Assembly: GCA_016870595.1 (NCBI GenBank)
Contig: VGBI01000010.1
Span: 1 to 43,972, forward strand
Length of the DNA: 43,972 nucleotides
Reading direction: 5' to 3'
Source of the DNA: Actinomycetota bacterium
Lineage (GTDB): Bacteria > Actinomycetota > Acidimicrobiia > IMCC26256 > PALSA-555
Positions 32,583 to 41,023 of the stretch are shown piece by piece. Position 1 is the stretch's first letter; each line of letters starts with the position of its first letter. The translations under genes and the position numbers were made by a program. Below the pieces are notes generated by a model. That model searched no databases. It saw only the letters and a program-made list of their open reading frames with translations, and was not told where the DNA came from.

Positions 32583-33748
32583 CCCCGGGTCGGCCCGGGA
32601 CCGGGCGGGCCCACCCGGCGTGGCGGGCGGTGCTCGTCGTCGTCCTCGCGGGTGTGCTGACGGGCACGGTCACGGCGTGCGGCGGGGGGTCGTCCGGATC
32701 CGGTCCCGACCGCCGGCCCGCCCGGATCCCTCGGGCCGCCCCGCCGGGCCCGGCCGCCGACCTCGCCTGGTGGTCCCCCGTCAACGGTGAGCCGTTGGGG
32801 CTCGCCGTCGACGGCGACGCCGTGGCGGTGGCCGCGCTCGACGAGGTGCGCCTCCTCGGGGTGCCCGACGGGCGCCTCCGGTGGCGGGCGGCGGTGCCCG
32901 GGGTGCGCCGCTACCGCCCTGCGATCGCCGGGGACCGGGTGGTGGCGACCGGTGAGCGGATGCTCACCCTGCTCGACCGTCGTGACGGCGCGACCGTGGC
33001 GACCGTCCCCGTCGCCGGGCCCGGTCCGGTCGCCCTGCTCCCCGACGGCGCCGGCGCCCTCGTGGCCGTGGCCGCCTCGGAGTCGGGCGCCGTGGTGGGC
33101 GTCGACGCCACCGACGGCCGGGTGCGCTGGGCGGCCGACCATCCCGGATCGGTCATGGCCGCGCCGGTCGGGGCCGGCGGCACCGGGATCGTGGCCTGGC
33201 CCGGGCGCACGGGCGGGACAGTCCGGGCGTTCGCCGTGGCGACCGGCGCCGTGCGCTGGGAGCGGCCGGTCGGTCCGGTCGTCGGGACGCCCCTCGTCCA
33301 CGGCGACACCGTGGTCCTGGTCGAGGGCCCCGGGGTCCACGGGGCGGTGGCGGTGGGCCTCGACCTGCGGACCGGCGCCGAGGGGTGGCGGACCCCGCTC
33401 CCGGGCTGGTGGGACGGTGCGGTCGAGGGCGTCGTCGGGCCCGACGGCGTCTGGCTCCTCGACGGCATGGGCACCGTCGTGGCCCTCGACCCCGCCTCCG
33501 GGCGGGTGCGCTGGCGCCAGGAGACCGGACGGCCGCTGGTGCAGGGGCGCCTCGCCCTGCTCCCCGGGGCGGTGGCCTTCGCCTCGGCCGCCGACGACCT
33601 CTCCGTGCTCGACCGCTCCGACGGGCGGATCCGGTCGGTCCGGGCCCTCGGCGGGGTCCCCGCCGACCTGGTCGGGACTCCGGGGCGGCTCCTGGTGGCC
33701 GTGCGCCTGGGCCGGCCCAGCCGGGTCGAGGCCCTCCCGGCTCCCTGA
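32579..33748 (+). CDS. PQQ-like beta-propeller lipoprotein
   Basis: 389 residues from GTG 32579, overlapping the M23-fusion stop in GTGA. The N-terminus is a lipoprotein signal: basic start, hydrophobic [14 protein letters not shown] and lipobox VTAC with Cys34, so it should be anchored on the outer face of the cytoplasmic membrane. The mature part carries repeated propeller blades ([74 protein letters not shown]) of the PQQ/BamB type. It has no dehydrogenase active site, so a scaffold or sensor role is more likely than enzyme activity. Translational coupling suggests it works with the fusion protein. Confidence 0.85.
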   Translation: MTPGRPGTGRAHPAWRAVLVVVLAGVLTGTVTACGGGSSGSGPDRRPARIPRAAPPGPAADLAWWSPVNGEPLGLAVDGDAVAVAALDEVRLLGVPDGRLRWRAAVPGVRRYRPAIAGDRVVATGERMLTLLDRRDGATVATVPVAGPGPVALLPDGAGALVAVAASESGAVVGVDATDGRVRWAADHPGSVMAAPVGAGGTGIVAWPGRTGGTVRAFAVATGAVRWERPVGPVVGTPLVHGDTVVLVEGPGVHGAVAVGLDLRTGAEGWRTPLPGWWDGAVEGVVGPDGVWLLDGMGTVVALDPASGRVRWRQETGRPLVQGRLALLPGAVAFASAADDLSVLDRSDGRIRSVRALGGVPADLVGTPGRLLVAVRLGRPSRVEALPAP

Positions 33749-33777
33749 GGGGCCGGGAGGGAGGCCCGGTCGGCCCC
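33749..33777 (+). terminator. GC hairpin after the lipoprotein gene
   Basis: GGGGCCG and CGGCCCC enclose a 15-base loop, starting on the base after the stop codon. No T-run. It lies just before the rpsB -10 box. Confidence 0.4.
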
Positions 33778-33781
33778 CCGG

Positions 33782-33787
33782 TAGAGT
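33782..33787 (+). promoter_or_regulatory. -10 box TAGAGT for rpsB
   Basis: TAGAGT preceded by GG; the inferred transcript start near 33794 gives a leader of about 124 bases for rpsB-tsf. Confidence 0.45.
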
Positions 33788-33797
33788 GACCGGTCAC
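33786..33797. promoter_or_regulatory. Perfect palindrome over the rpsB transcription start
   Basis: GTGACCGGTCAC, a 12-bp perfect inverted repeat, overlaps the end of the -10 box and the inferred start site. This is the place for an operator; no known regulator recognised. It may be chance in GC-rich DNA. Confidence 0.35.
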
Positions 33798-33917
33798 CCG
33801 GGCCGCCGGTCCGGGAATTCACACACCCGCGCTCCAAGGTCGCCCGGCCCCTCTGCGGAGGCCTCCCGGGCGTGGCGGGTGGACGTCCAACCGAGGAATC
33901 ACGAGGAGTTGACGCGC

Positions 33918-34856
33918 GTGGCCGTCGTCACCATGAAGCAACTGCTGGAGGCCGGGGTCCACTTCGGCCACCAGACCCGCCGGTGGAACCCGAAGATGCG
34001 CCGGTTCATCTTCGGCGAGCGCAACGGCATCTACATCATCGACCTCCAGCAGAGCCTGGAGCGCATCGACGCGGCGTACCGCTTCGTCCGGCGCACCACG
34101 GCCGAAGGGGGCACCGTCCTGTTCGTCGGGACGAAGAAGCAGGCCCAGGAGCCGGTGCGCACCCAGGCCGAGCGCTGCGGGATGCCCTACGTGAACTTCC
34201 GCTGGCTCGGCGGGATGCTCACCAACTTCCAGACCGTGCACGCCCGGGTCGGCAAGCTCCACGACTTTGACCGGAGCATCAACTCCGGTGAGGCCGACCA
34301 GATGATCAAGAAGGAAGGGCTCAAGCTGCGCCGCGAGCGCGACAAGCTCGAGCGTAACCTCGGTGGGATCCGGCGGCTCGAGAAGCTCCCCGACATCATC
34401 TTCGTGATCGACACGAAGAAGGAGCACATCGCGGTCACCGAGGCGAACCGACTCGGCATCCCGGTGGTCGCCGTGGTCGACACCAACTGCGACCCCGACG
34501 TCATCGACTTCGTGATCCCGGGCAACGACGATGCCATCCGCTCGGCCAACCTGATGTGCCGGGTCATCGCCGACGCGGTCGAGGAGGGCAAGGCGATCGC
34601 CAAGGCGCGCGGGGTCCGGCCCGGCACCGTGGCCGACGCTCCCGAGCCGAAGGCACCCAAGGTGCTCACGCCCGAGGAGCAGGCGGCCCGTGAGGCCGAG
34701 CAGGCCCGAGCCCGCGACGAGGCCGCCCGGGCCCAGCGCGAGCGCGAGGCCCGGCTCGCCGCGACGAAGGAGGCGACGCCGGCCGACGCCACCGAGGCGA
34801 CCGACGCCGGCGACGCACCGGCGACCGCCGACACCACCCCGGCGACGGAGGGCTGA
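33918..34856 (+). CDS. rpsB: 30S ribosomal protein S2 with Ala/Glu-rich tail
   Basis: 312 residues from GTG 33918 with GAGGAG at 33903-33908. The S2 core starts [27 protein letters not shown] and includes [41 protein letters not shown] and [15 protein letters not shown], ending near 235. A charged helical segment ([25 protein letters not shown]) and an Ala/Thr/Asp tail make up the last 75 residues. S2 binds the 30S subunit with S1-type factors. tsf follows after 6 bases, as in almost all bacteria. Confidence 0.97.
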   Translation: MAVVTMKQLLEAGVHFGHQTRRWNPKMRRFIFGERNGIYIIDLQQSLERIDAAYRFVRRTTAEGGTVLFVGTKKQAQEPVRTQAERCGMPYVNFRWLGGMLTNFQTVHARVGKLHDFDRSINSGEADQMIKKEGLKLRRERDKLERNLGGIRRLEKLPDIIFVIDTKKEHIAVTEANRLGIPVVAVVDTNCDPDVIDFVIPGNDDAIRSANLMCRVIADAVEEGKAIAKARGVRPGTVADAPEPKAPKVLTPEEQAAREAEQARARDEAARAQREREARLAATKEATPADATEATDAGDAPATADTTPATEG

Positions 34857-34862
34857 GCGGCG

Positions 34863-35705
34863 ATGGCGGAGATCAAGGCGGCCGACGTCGCGGCGCTGCG
34901 CAAGGCGACCGGGGCCGGGATGATGGACTGCAAGAAGGCGCTCGAGGAGTCGGGCGGCGACCTCGAGGCGGCCAAGGACTGGCTGCGGGCCAAGGGCCTC
35001 GCCGGCGCGTCGAAGCGGGCCGGCCGGGCGGCCGAGCAGGGCGCCATCGACGTCCGGGTCGAGGGTGGCGTGGGCGCGCTGGTCGAGCTCACCGCCGAGA
35101 CCGACTTCGTGGCCAAGAGCACTGACTTCAAGGCGATCGTCGCCGACCTCGCCGTCCTGGCGGTCGAGGCCGGTCGTGACGAGCTCGCCGACCTCGCCTA
35201 CCAGGGCGCCACGGTCGGGGAGCACGTGACCCAGCTGGCCGCCAAGCTCGGCGAGAACGTGGCCCTCGGCCGGGTGGTCCTGTTCGAGACGACCGACGGC
35301 CTGCTCGACGGCTACGTCCACGTGCAGAACGAGCGCGGGGTCATGGGCGTCCTGGTGGAGCTCGCCGGGGTCGACCCGGCGGCGCCGGCCGCCCGCGAGA
35401 TCGCCCACGACGTCGCGCTGCACATCGCCTCGGCCGCCCCGATGTTCGTCGACCGTGCCGACGTGCCCAGCGAGGTGATCGAGCGGGAGACCGCGGTGTT
35501 CGAGGAGCTCACCCGCAATGAGGGCAAGCCCGAGGCGGCCGTCCCGAAGATCGTCGAGGGACGGCTGAACGGCTTCTACAAGGACACCGTGCTGCTCGAG
35601 CAGGGCTTCGTGAAGGAGCCCAAGCAGACGATCGCCCAGCTCCTCGCAACGCTGGGGGCCGACGCCACGGTCCGACGGTTCGTGCGGGTCAAGATCGGCG
35701 AATGA
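34863..35705 (+). CDS. tsf: Translation elongation factor Ts
   Basis: 280 residues from ATG 34863. It is the nucleotide exchange factor for EF-Tu. The N-terminal UBA-like domain ([33 protein letters not shown]) and the TDFVA motif in [13 protein letters not shown], which contacts EF-Tu, are present, as is the second core repeat ([13 protein letters not shown]). The ending [25 protein letters not shown] is typical. No strong ribosome site precedes it. The stop overlaps pyrH in ATGA. Confidence 0.97.
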   Translation: MAEIKAADVAALRKATGAGMMDCKKALEESGGDLEAAKDWLRAKGLAGASKRAGRAAEQGAIDVRVEGGVGALVELTAETDFVAKSTDFKAIVADLAVLAVEAGRDELADLAYQGATVGEHVTQLAAKLGENVALGRVVLFETTDGLLDGYVHVQNERGVMGVLVELAGVDPAAPAAREIAHDVALHIASAAPMFVDRADVPSEVIERETAVFEELTRNEGKPEAAVPKIVEGRLNGFYKDTVLLEQGFVKEPKQTIAQLLATLGADATVRRFVRVKIGE

Positions 35706-36433
35706 GCGCGAGCCGCTACCGCCGCGTCGTCCTGAAACTCTCGGGCGAGGCGTTCGCCGACGCCGAGTCGGGGTTCGGCATCGACGCAGCGGTGGTGCAG
35801 CGGATCGCCGAGGAGGTCGCGGCGGCCCAGCGCGACCTCGGGGTCGAGATCGCCGTGGTGGTCGGCGGCGGCAACATCTGGCGCGGGGCCAGCGGCGCCC
35901 ACCGCGGCATGGACCGGGCCCGGGCCGACTACATGGGCATGCTCGCGACCGTCATCAACGCCCTGGCCCTCCAGGACGCGCTCGAGAAGTGCGGCCAGCC
36001 CACCCGGGTGCAGACTGCGATCGCCATGGCCCAGGTCGCCGAGCCGTTCATCCCGCTGCGGGCGATCCGCCACCTGGAGAAGGGACGGGTGGTGGTCTTC
36101 GCGGCGGGCACCGGCAACCCCTACTTCACCACCGACACCACGGCGGCGCTGCGGGCAGCGGAGATCGGGGCCGAGGCAGTCCTCAAGGGCACCCACTCCG
36201 GCATCGACGGCGTCTACTCGGCCGACCCGCGGCTCGACCCGTCGGCGGTGAAGCTCACCGAGGTGACCCACTTCGAGGTGCTGAACCGTCGGCTCGCGGT
36301 GATGGACTCCACCGCGATCACCTTCTGCATGGACAACCTGCTCCCGATCATCGTCTTCGACGTCACCGCTGTGGGCAACATCGGCCGGGCGCTCGTGGGC
36401 GAGCCGATCGGGACGGTGGTGCACACCACCTGA
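35702..36433 (+). CDS. pyrH: UMP kinase
   Basis: 243 residues from ATG 35702. It phosphorylates UMP to UDP with [17 protein letters not shown] opens the amino-acid-kinase fold; [64 protein letters not shown] and [18 protein letters not shown] are the family landmarks. Bacterial UMP kinase is a hexamer controlled by UTP and GTP. The tsf-pyrH-frr order is conserved. Confidence 0.97.
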   Translation: MSASRYRRVVLKLSGEAFADAESGFGIDAAVVQRIAEEVAAAQRDLGVEIAVVVGGGNIWRGASGAHRGMDRARADYMGMLATVINALALQDALEKCGQPTRVQTAIAMAQVAEPFIPLRAIRHLEKGRVVVFAAGTGNPYFTTDTTAALRAAEIGAEAVLKGTHSGIDGVYSADPRLDPSAVKLTEVTHFEVLNRRLAVMDSTAITFCMDNLLPIIVFDVTAVGNIGRALVGEPIGTVVHTT

Positions 36434-36449
36434 GCGTCGGGAGCGCAAC

Positions 36450-37028
36450 GTGAGCGATCAGGGCCAGGAGATGAAGGACATGGTCGTGGCCGACTGCCGC
36501 GACAAGATGGCCAAGGCGATCACGCACCTCAAGGAGGAGTTCGCCGGGGTGCGCACCGGTCGCGCCTCGGCCGGCCTCGTCGACAAGCTGCGCGTCGACG
36601 CCTACGGCAGCGAGATGACGCTCCAGCAGATCGCCGGGTTCAGCGTGCCGGAACCCCGCGTGCTCGTGATCAACCCCTACGACAAGGGCACGATCAAGGC
36701 GATCGAGAAGGCGATCCAGTCGAGCGACCTCGGGATAACCCCCAACAACGACGGCCAGATCATCCGCCTGGTCTTCCCCGCCCTCACCGAGGACCGGCGC
36801 AAGGAGCTGGTCAAGGTGGTCAAGCAGCGGGCCGAGGACGCCAAGGTCGCCGTGCGCAACGTCCGCCGGCAGGCCCGTCACGACCTCGAGGCGCTCGAGA
36901 AGGACGGCGACCTCTCCCGCGACGAGCTCGACCGGGCCGAGAAGGAGCTCGAGGGCCAGACCCAGAAGGTGGTGGCCGAGATCGACGAGCTGCTCCAGCA
37001 CAAGGAGCAGGAGCTGCTCGAGGTCTGA
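36450..37028 (+). CDS. frr: Ribosome recycling factor
   Basis: 192 residues from GTG 36450. With EF-G it splits post-termination ribosomes. The tRNA-like shape is built from helices with the motifs FAGVRTGRASAGLVDKLRVDAYG, LQQIAGFSVPEPRVLVINPYD, LGITPNNDGQIIRLVFPALTEDRRKELVK and VRNVRRQARHDLE. The gene ends 112 bases before cdsA. Confidence 0.97.
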   Translation: MSDQGQEMKDMVVADCRDKMAKAITHLKEEFAGVRTGRASAGLVDKLRVDAYGSEMTLQQIAGFSVPEPRVLVINPYDKGTIKAIEKAIQSSDLGITPNNDGQIIRLVFPALTEDRRKELVKVVKQRAEDAKVAVRNVRRQARHDLEALEKDGDLSRDELDRAEKELEGQTQKVVAEIDELLQHKEQELLEV

Positions 37029-37043
37029 CCTCGGGGCCCGAGA

Positions 37044-37082
37044 CCCCCTGCGTTTCCGACAAAGCGGGCATTCCGCAAGGGG
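37044..37082 (+). terminator. Inverted repeat between frr and cdsA
   Basis: CCCC-C-TGCG at 37044-37052 pairs with CGCA-A-GGGG at 37074-37082, an 8-bp stem with one mismatch and a 21-base loop; a smaller CTCGG/CCGAG hairpin at 37030-37042 directly follows the frr stop. No T-run. Terminator or attenuator before the cdsA -10 box. Confidence 0.35.
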
Positions 37083-37110
37083 CGTCCCGGGCGGTCCCCG
37101 GCCCAGGCCC

Positions 37111-37116
37111 TAGCCT
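37111..37116 (+). promoter_or_regulatory. -10 box TAGCCT for cdsA
   Basis: TAGCCT 24 bases before GTG 37141, with AGGAGGG at 37131-37137 as a strong ribosome site. Confidence 0.45.
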
Positions 37117-37140
37117 TGGGCGCCACGACGAGGAGGGACC

Positions 37141-38631
37141 GTGTCCGACTGGCGCGACGAAGAGTACGACCACGAGCCCCGGCGCCTGCCGGCGCCGGAG
37201 GGCGACGGCGTTCGGATCCCCGGATCCGACGCCGCTGCGCCTCCGAGCTTCGCCGCCGGCGACGACGAGACGGCCGGATGGCCGTCGGCGTCCGACGACT
37301 GGGCGACCGCCACCGGGGGTCGGTCCTCCGAGGCCGGTGGCTGGTCGGCATCCGACGAGTGGGACCCCGGTGCGCCGGCGGCCGACCCGAGCGGTTCCAC
37401 CACCCTGCCGCACTGGACCGAGCCGCCCACCGGCGAGGTCCCCCGCATCCTCGACGACGACACGTCCGACGACCTCGACTCCTGGTCGGCGGTGACCGCA
37501 CCCCGGTTCCGGACCGACGCGGGTGACTGGGCCGCGGCCGACTTCGGTGCCGACGACCTCCGCCACGACGACTCCACCATGGTCGGTGCCCTCGACGAGG
37601 GCTCGGTCGACGACGTGGCCGCCCCCACGAGCCGCCGGGCCCGGCGTGAGCAGCGCGAGGCCTCGGCGGCCAAGGGCCGGAGCCGGGGTCGGGGCGCACC
37701 TGCGCCCGAGGTGGCCGAGTCGCTTCCCGCCCCCGGCGGGCTGCCCGGGCCCGGAGCGCTCGAGGGTCCGCCCCGGGCCCCCGAGCCGGCTCCGCGGCCC
37801 GGGATCCCCGAGGGGGGCGGCCCGTCGGCACCGACGCAGCAGCGGGTGGTCACCGGTCTGGTGGCCGCGGCGGTCGCGGTCGGGTGCTTCGCGCTCGGCA
37901 CCGTCCCGACCCTGATCCTGACCACGGTGATCGTCGGCCTCGCCGCCGCCGAGTTCTACGAGGCGCTGCGTCGCGCCGGATACCACCCGGCCACGTTGGT
38001 CGGTCTGCTCGGGTGCGTGGCGATCGTGCCGATCGCCTACGACCAGGGCAAGGACGCGTTCCCGATGATGCTGTTCCTCGTCGTCGCGTTCTCGCTGCTC
38101 TGGTACCTGTTCGAGGTCATTCGGGCCCGCCCGTTGCTCAACGTCGCCCTGACCATCATGGTCTTCGTCTACGTGGGTGGCTTCGGGGCCTTCGCCGGCC
38201 TCTTCCTCGCGGCCGACGACGGCGTGGGCTACATCCTCGGCATCGTGCTCGCGGTCGTCGCGTACGACGTCGTGGGATGGTTCGTCGGCTCGAACATGGG
38301 TCGTACGCCCCTGATGCCGCGCATCTCCCCGAACAAGACGGTCGAGGGCCTGCTCGGGGGCATGGCCGCCGCGTTCGTCGTGAGCATCCTCGTCTCCAAC
38401 ACGGTGTCGGGCTGGGACCAGGGGAGCGTGCTCGACGGCATCCTGCTCGGCCTCGTCATCGCGGTGATGGCGCCACTGGGCGACCTCGTCGAGTCGATGA
38501 TCAAGCGTGACCTCGGGGTCAAGGACCTCGGCACGATGCTCCCGGGCCACGGCGGCATCGCCGACCGCTTCGACGCCCTCCTCTTCGTGCTCCCGGCCGC
38601 GTACTACGTCGCCGTCCACATCGTCTCCTGA
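37141..38631 (+). CDS. cdsA: Phosphatidate cytidylyltransferase with long disordered N-terminus
   Basis: 496 residues from GTG 37141, behind an AGGAGGG site. The enzyme makes CDP-diacylglycerol from phosphatidic acid and CTP in the membrane. Residues 1-230 are acidic, then basic and Pro/Gly-rich, and appear disordered (SASDDW, SASDEWDPG and ASDD-type repeats; SRRARREQREA). The catalytic part begins near 232 with several transmembrane helices, and the CdsA signature SMIKRDLGVKDLGTMLPGHGGIADRFD lies at 452-478. A usual CdsA is 270-300 residues, so about 200 residues are extra. dxr starts 10 bases after the stop. Confidence 0.94.
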   Translation: MSDWRDEEYDHEPRRLPAPEGDGVRIPGSDAAAPPSFAAGDDETAGWPSASDDWATATGGRSSEAGGWSASDEWDPGAPAADPSGSTTLPHWTEPPTGEVPRILDDDTSDDLDSWSAVTAPRFRTDAGDWAAADFGADDLRHDDSTMVGALDEGSVDDVAAPTSRRARREQREASAAKGRSRGRGAPAPEVAESLPAPGGLPGPGALEGPPRAPEPAPRPGIPEGGGPSAPTQQRVVTGLVAAAVAVGCFALGTVPTLILTTVIVGLAAAEFYEALRRAGYHPATLVGLLGCVAIVPIAYDQGKDAFPMMLFLVVAFSLLWYLFEVIRARPLLNVALTIMVFVYVGGFGAFAGLFLAADDGVGYILGIVLAVVAYDVVGWFVGSNMGRTPLMPRISPNKTVEGLLGGMAAAFVVSILVSNTVSGWDQGSVLDGILLGLVIAVMAPLGDLVESMIKRDLGVKDLGTMLPGHGGIADRFDALLFVLPAAYYVAVHIVS

Positions 38632-38641
38632 GCGGCATCCC

Positions 38642-39754
38642 GTGACCGGCGTCGCGATCCTCGGATCGACCGGGTCCATCGGGACCCAGGCGCTCGACGT
38701 GGTCCGCCGCCATCCCGGCGACTACCGGGTGGTGGCCCTGGCCGCAGGGCGCAACGCCGGGCTGCTCGCAGCCCAGGCCGAGGAGTTCGGGGTCGACCCG
38801 CGCTGGGCCCGCCTCGCCGCCGACGACCCCGCCGTGCTCGCCGAGCTGGCCGCGCACCCCGAGGCCGACGTCGTGCTCAACGCCGTGGTCGGCTTCGCCG
38901 GCCTGCCGGTGACCGTCACCGCGCTCGAGCAGGGCAAGCGCCTGGCCCTGGCCAACAAGGAGAGCCTCATCGCCGGCGGCCCGGTGGTCAACGCGGTGCG
39001 CCGCCGGGGGGGTGGCGAGATCGTGCCGGTGGACTCCGAGCACAGCGCCGTGTACCAGTGCCTCCGGGCCGGGACCGCGGCCGAGGTGCACCGGGTCCTG
39101 CTCACCGCCAGCGGCGGGCCGTTCCGGGGCCGGACCCGGGCCGAGCTCGCCACCGTGCGGGTCGAGGACGCCCTCGCCCACCCGACCTGGACCATGGGCG
39201 CCAAGATCACCATCGACTCGTCCACCCTTGTGAACAAGGGGCTCGAGGTGATCGAGGCCCACGAGCTCTTCGGCGTCGACTACGACCGAATCGAGGTGGT
39301 GGTCCACCCGCAGTCGGTCGTGCACTCGATGGTCGAGTTCGTCGACGGCGCCACCGTCGCCCAGCTGTCGATGCCCGACATGCGCCTGCCCATCGGGCTC
39401 GCCCTGGGCGCGCCGGCCCGGCTGCCCGAGGCGTACGGGGCCATCGACTGGACCACCCTCGGGTCGCTCACCTTCGAGCCGCCCGACCTCGACGCCTTCC
39501 CGGGCCTCGGCCTCGCCTTCACCGCGGGCCGGGCCGGGGGCGGGGCCCCGGCGGCCCTGAGCGCGGCCAACGAGGTGGCGGTGGCCGCGTTCCTCGACCG
39601 CCGCATCCCCTGGCTGGCCATCGCCGACGTCGTCGCCGAGGTGATCGCCGACGGGATCGGGAACGTCCATACGATCGACGACGTTCTCACCGTCGATCGG
39701 GAGGCCCGGGCGCACGCCCGGTCCGTCGTCGACCGGATCGCCGAGGCCGCATGA
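38642..39754 (+). CDS. dxr: 1-deoxy-D-xylulose-5-phosphate reductoisomerase
   Basis: 370 residues from GTG 38642. It makes MEP, the first committed step of the non-mevalonate isoprenoid pathway, using NADPH. Gly-rich NADPH loop ILGSTGSIGTQAL at 6-18; LALANKESLIAGG, VPVDSEHSAVYQCL (metal site), LLTASGGPFRG, HPTWTMGAKITIDSSTLVNKGLEVIEAHELFG and the fosmidomycin-contact region VVHPQSVVHSMVEF follow. The ispG gene of the same pathway lies two genes downstream. ATGA overlap with the protease gene. Confidence 0.97.
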   Translation: MTGVAILGSTGSIGTQALDVVRRHPGDYRVVALAAGRNAGLLAAQAEEFGVDPRWARLAADDPAVLAELAAHPEADVVLNAVVGFAGLPVTVTALEQGKRLALANKESLIAGGPVVNAVRRRGGGEIVPVDSEHSAVYQCLRAGTAAEVHRVLLTASGGPFRGRTRAELATVRVEDALAHPTWTMGAKITIDSSTLVNKGLEVIEAHELFGVDYDRIEVVVHPQSVVHSMVEFVDGATVAQLSMPDMRLPIGLALGAPARLPEAYGAIDWTTLGSLTFEPPDLDAFPGLGLAFTAGRAGGGAPAALSAANEVAVAAFLDRRIPWLAIADVVAEVIADGIGNVHTIDDVLTVDREARAHARSVVDRIAEAA

Positions 39755-40962
39755 AGGACCCGCTCGACCACGTCCAGCTGAGCGAGACCCGCCGGGGCAA
39801 CACGGTCGTCCTGGGCGTGATCCTCGCCGGGCTGGTGCTGTGCTTCGTCGCCGCACCGTGGGTGGCCGCGATCATCGTCGGCCTCATCGCCATGGTCATG
39901 CTCCACGAGGCCGGCCACCTGATCGCGGCGCGGCGCACGGGGATGAAGGCGACCGAGTACTTCCTCGGCTTCGGGCCGCGGCTGTGGTCGTTCCGGCGGG
40001 GCGAGACCGAGTACGGGATCAAGGCCATCCCGGCCGGCGGCTACGTGCGCATCATCGGGATGAGCAACCTGGAGGAGGTGCCCGAGGCCGACGAGGCCCG
40101 CACCTACCGGCGGGCCACCAACGGTCGGCGCCTGGTCGTGGTGCTCGCCGGGGTCACGGTCAACATCCTGCTGGCCTGGGTGCTGTTCACCGTGGCCATC
40201 GCCGGGCGGGGCGCCCTGGTCGAGGGGCCGAGCACGACCGTGCGCCAGGTGGTGTCCGACAGCGCCGCCGCGCAGGCCGGGGTCCGCGCCGGCGACGAGT
40301 TCGTCGCGGTCGACGGCCGCCCCGTCGGCTCCTGGGACGAGCTCAAGGCGGCGATCGAGACCCGGGGTGGCGAGGCGACGACGTTCGTGGTCCGCCGGGG
40401 CGGCGAGCGGATCGCGTTGCGGGCCACCCCGGACGAGCGCGACGGTCAGGGCTTCCTCGGCGTCTCCCCGGCCACCGCCGTGCGTGACGTCTCGCCCCTC
40501 GCGGCGATCCCGGAGGGGTTCCGCACCCTCGGCGAGGTGACGGTCGCCACCGGCCAGGGCATCGCCCGGATCTTCTCGCCTGCGGGGGTCGAGCAGTACT
40601 CGCGCAACTTCACGAGCCAGGCGCCCGCGCCCGGGTCGGTGGCCGACCAGGAGCGGCCCCGCTCGCTCATCGGGATCGTCGACGAGGGCTCGACGATCGT
40701 GGAGGGCGACATCTGGGGGCTCTTCTACCTGCTCGGGGCGGTGAGCCTCGTGCTCGCCCTGTTCAACCTCATCCCGCTGCTGCCCTTCGACGGCGGGCAC
40801 GCGGTGATCGTCGGGTACGAGGCGGTGGCGTCACGGGTCCAGGGCCGGACCGTGCGGGTCGACTTCCGCCGGCTCATGCCCGTCACTGCGGTGGTCCTGG
40901 CGCTGTTCCTCATGCTCGGCGTCTCGGCGATGATCCTCGACCTCCGCGATCTCGCCCGCTGA
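39751..40962 (+). CDS. Site-2 membrane zinc metalloprotease (RseP-type)
   Basis: 403 residues from ATG 39751. Intramembrane proteases of this family cut anti-sigma factors and leftover signal peptides. Catalytic motif HEAGH at 52-56 lies in a helix after two hydrophobic segments, GFGPRLWSF and IKAIPAGGYVRIIGM follow, a PDZ domain occupies about 165-235 (AAAQAGVRAGDEFVAVDGRPV), and the second zinc-ligand motif is NLIPLLPFDGGH near 345. C-terminal helices end the protein. The dxr-rseP-ispG order is a well-known actinobacterial block (Rip1 in mycobacteria). Confidence 0.95.
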   Translation: MKDPLDHVQLSETRRGNTVVLGVILAGLVLCFVAAPWVAAIIVGLIAMVMLHEAGHLIAARRTGMKATEYFLGFGPRLWSFRRGETEYGIKAIPAGGYVRIIGMSNLEEVPEADEARTYRRATNGRRLVVVLAGVTVNILLAWVLFTVAIAGRGALVEGPSTTVRQVVSDSAAAQAGVRAGDEFVAVDGRPVGSWDELKAAIETRGGEATTFVVRRGGERIALRATPDERDGQGFLGVSPATAVRDVSPLAAIPEGFRTLGEVTVATGQGIARIFSPAGVEQYSRNFTSQAPAPGSVADQERPRSLIGIVDEGSTIVEGDIWGLFYLLGAVSLVLALFNLIPLLPFDGGHAVIVGYEAVASRVQGRTVRVDFRRLMPVTAVVLALFLMLGVSAMILDLRDLAR

Positions 40963-41010
40963 GGCGTCGTCCGACGGGCCCGTCCGGTCGCGCCGACGGG
41001 GCCCGCCGCG

Positions 41011-41016
41011 TAGCAT
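41011..41016 (+). promoter_or_regulatory. -10 box TAGCAT for ispG
   Basis: TAGCAT preceded by CG, 7 bases before GTG 41024; leaderless mRNA inferred. Confidence 0.55.
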
Positions 41017-41023
41017 CGGCACC

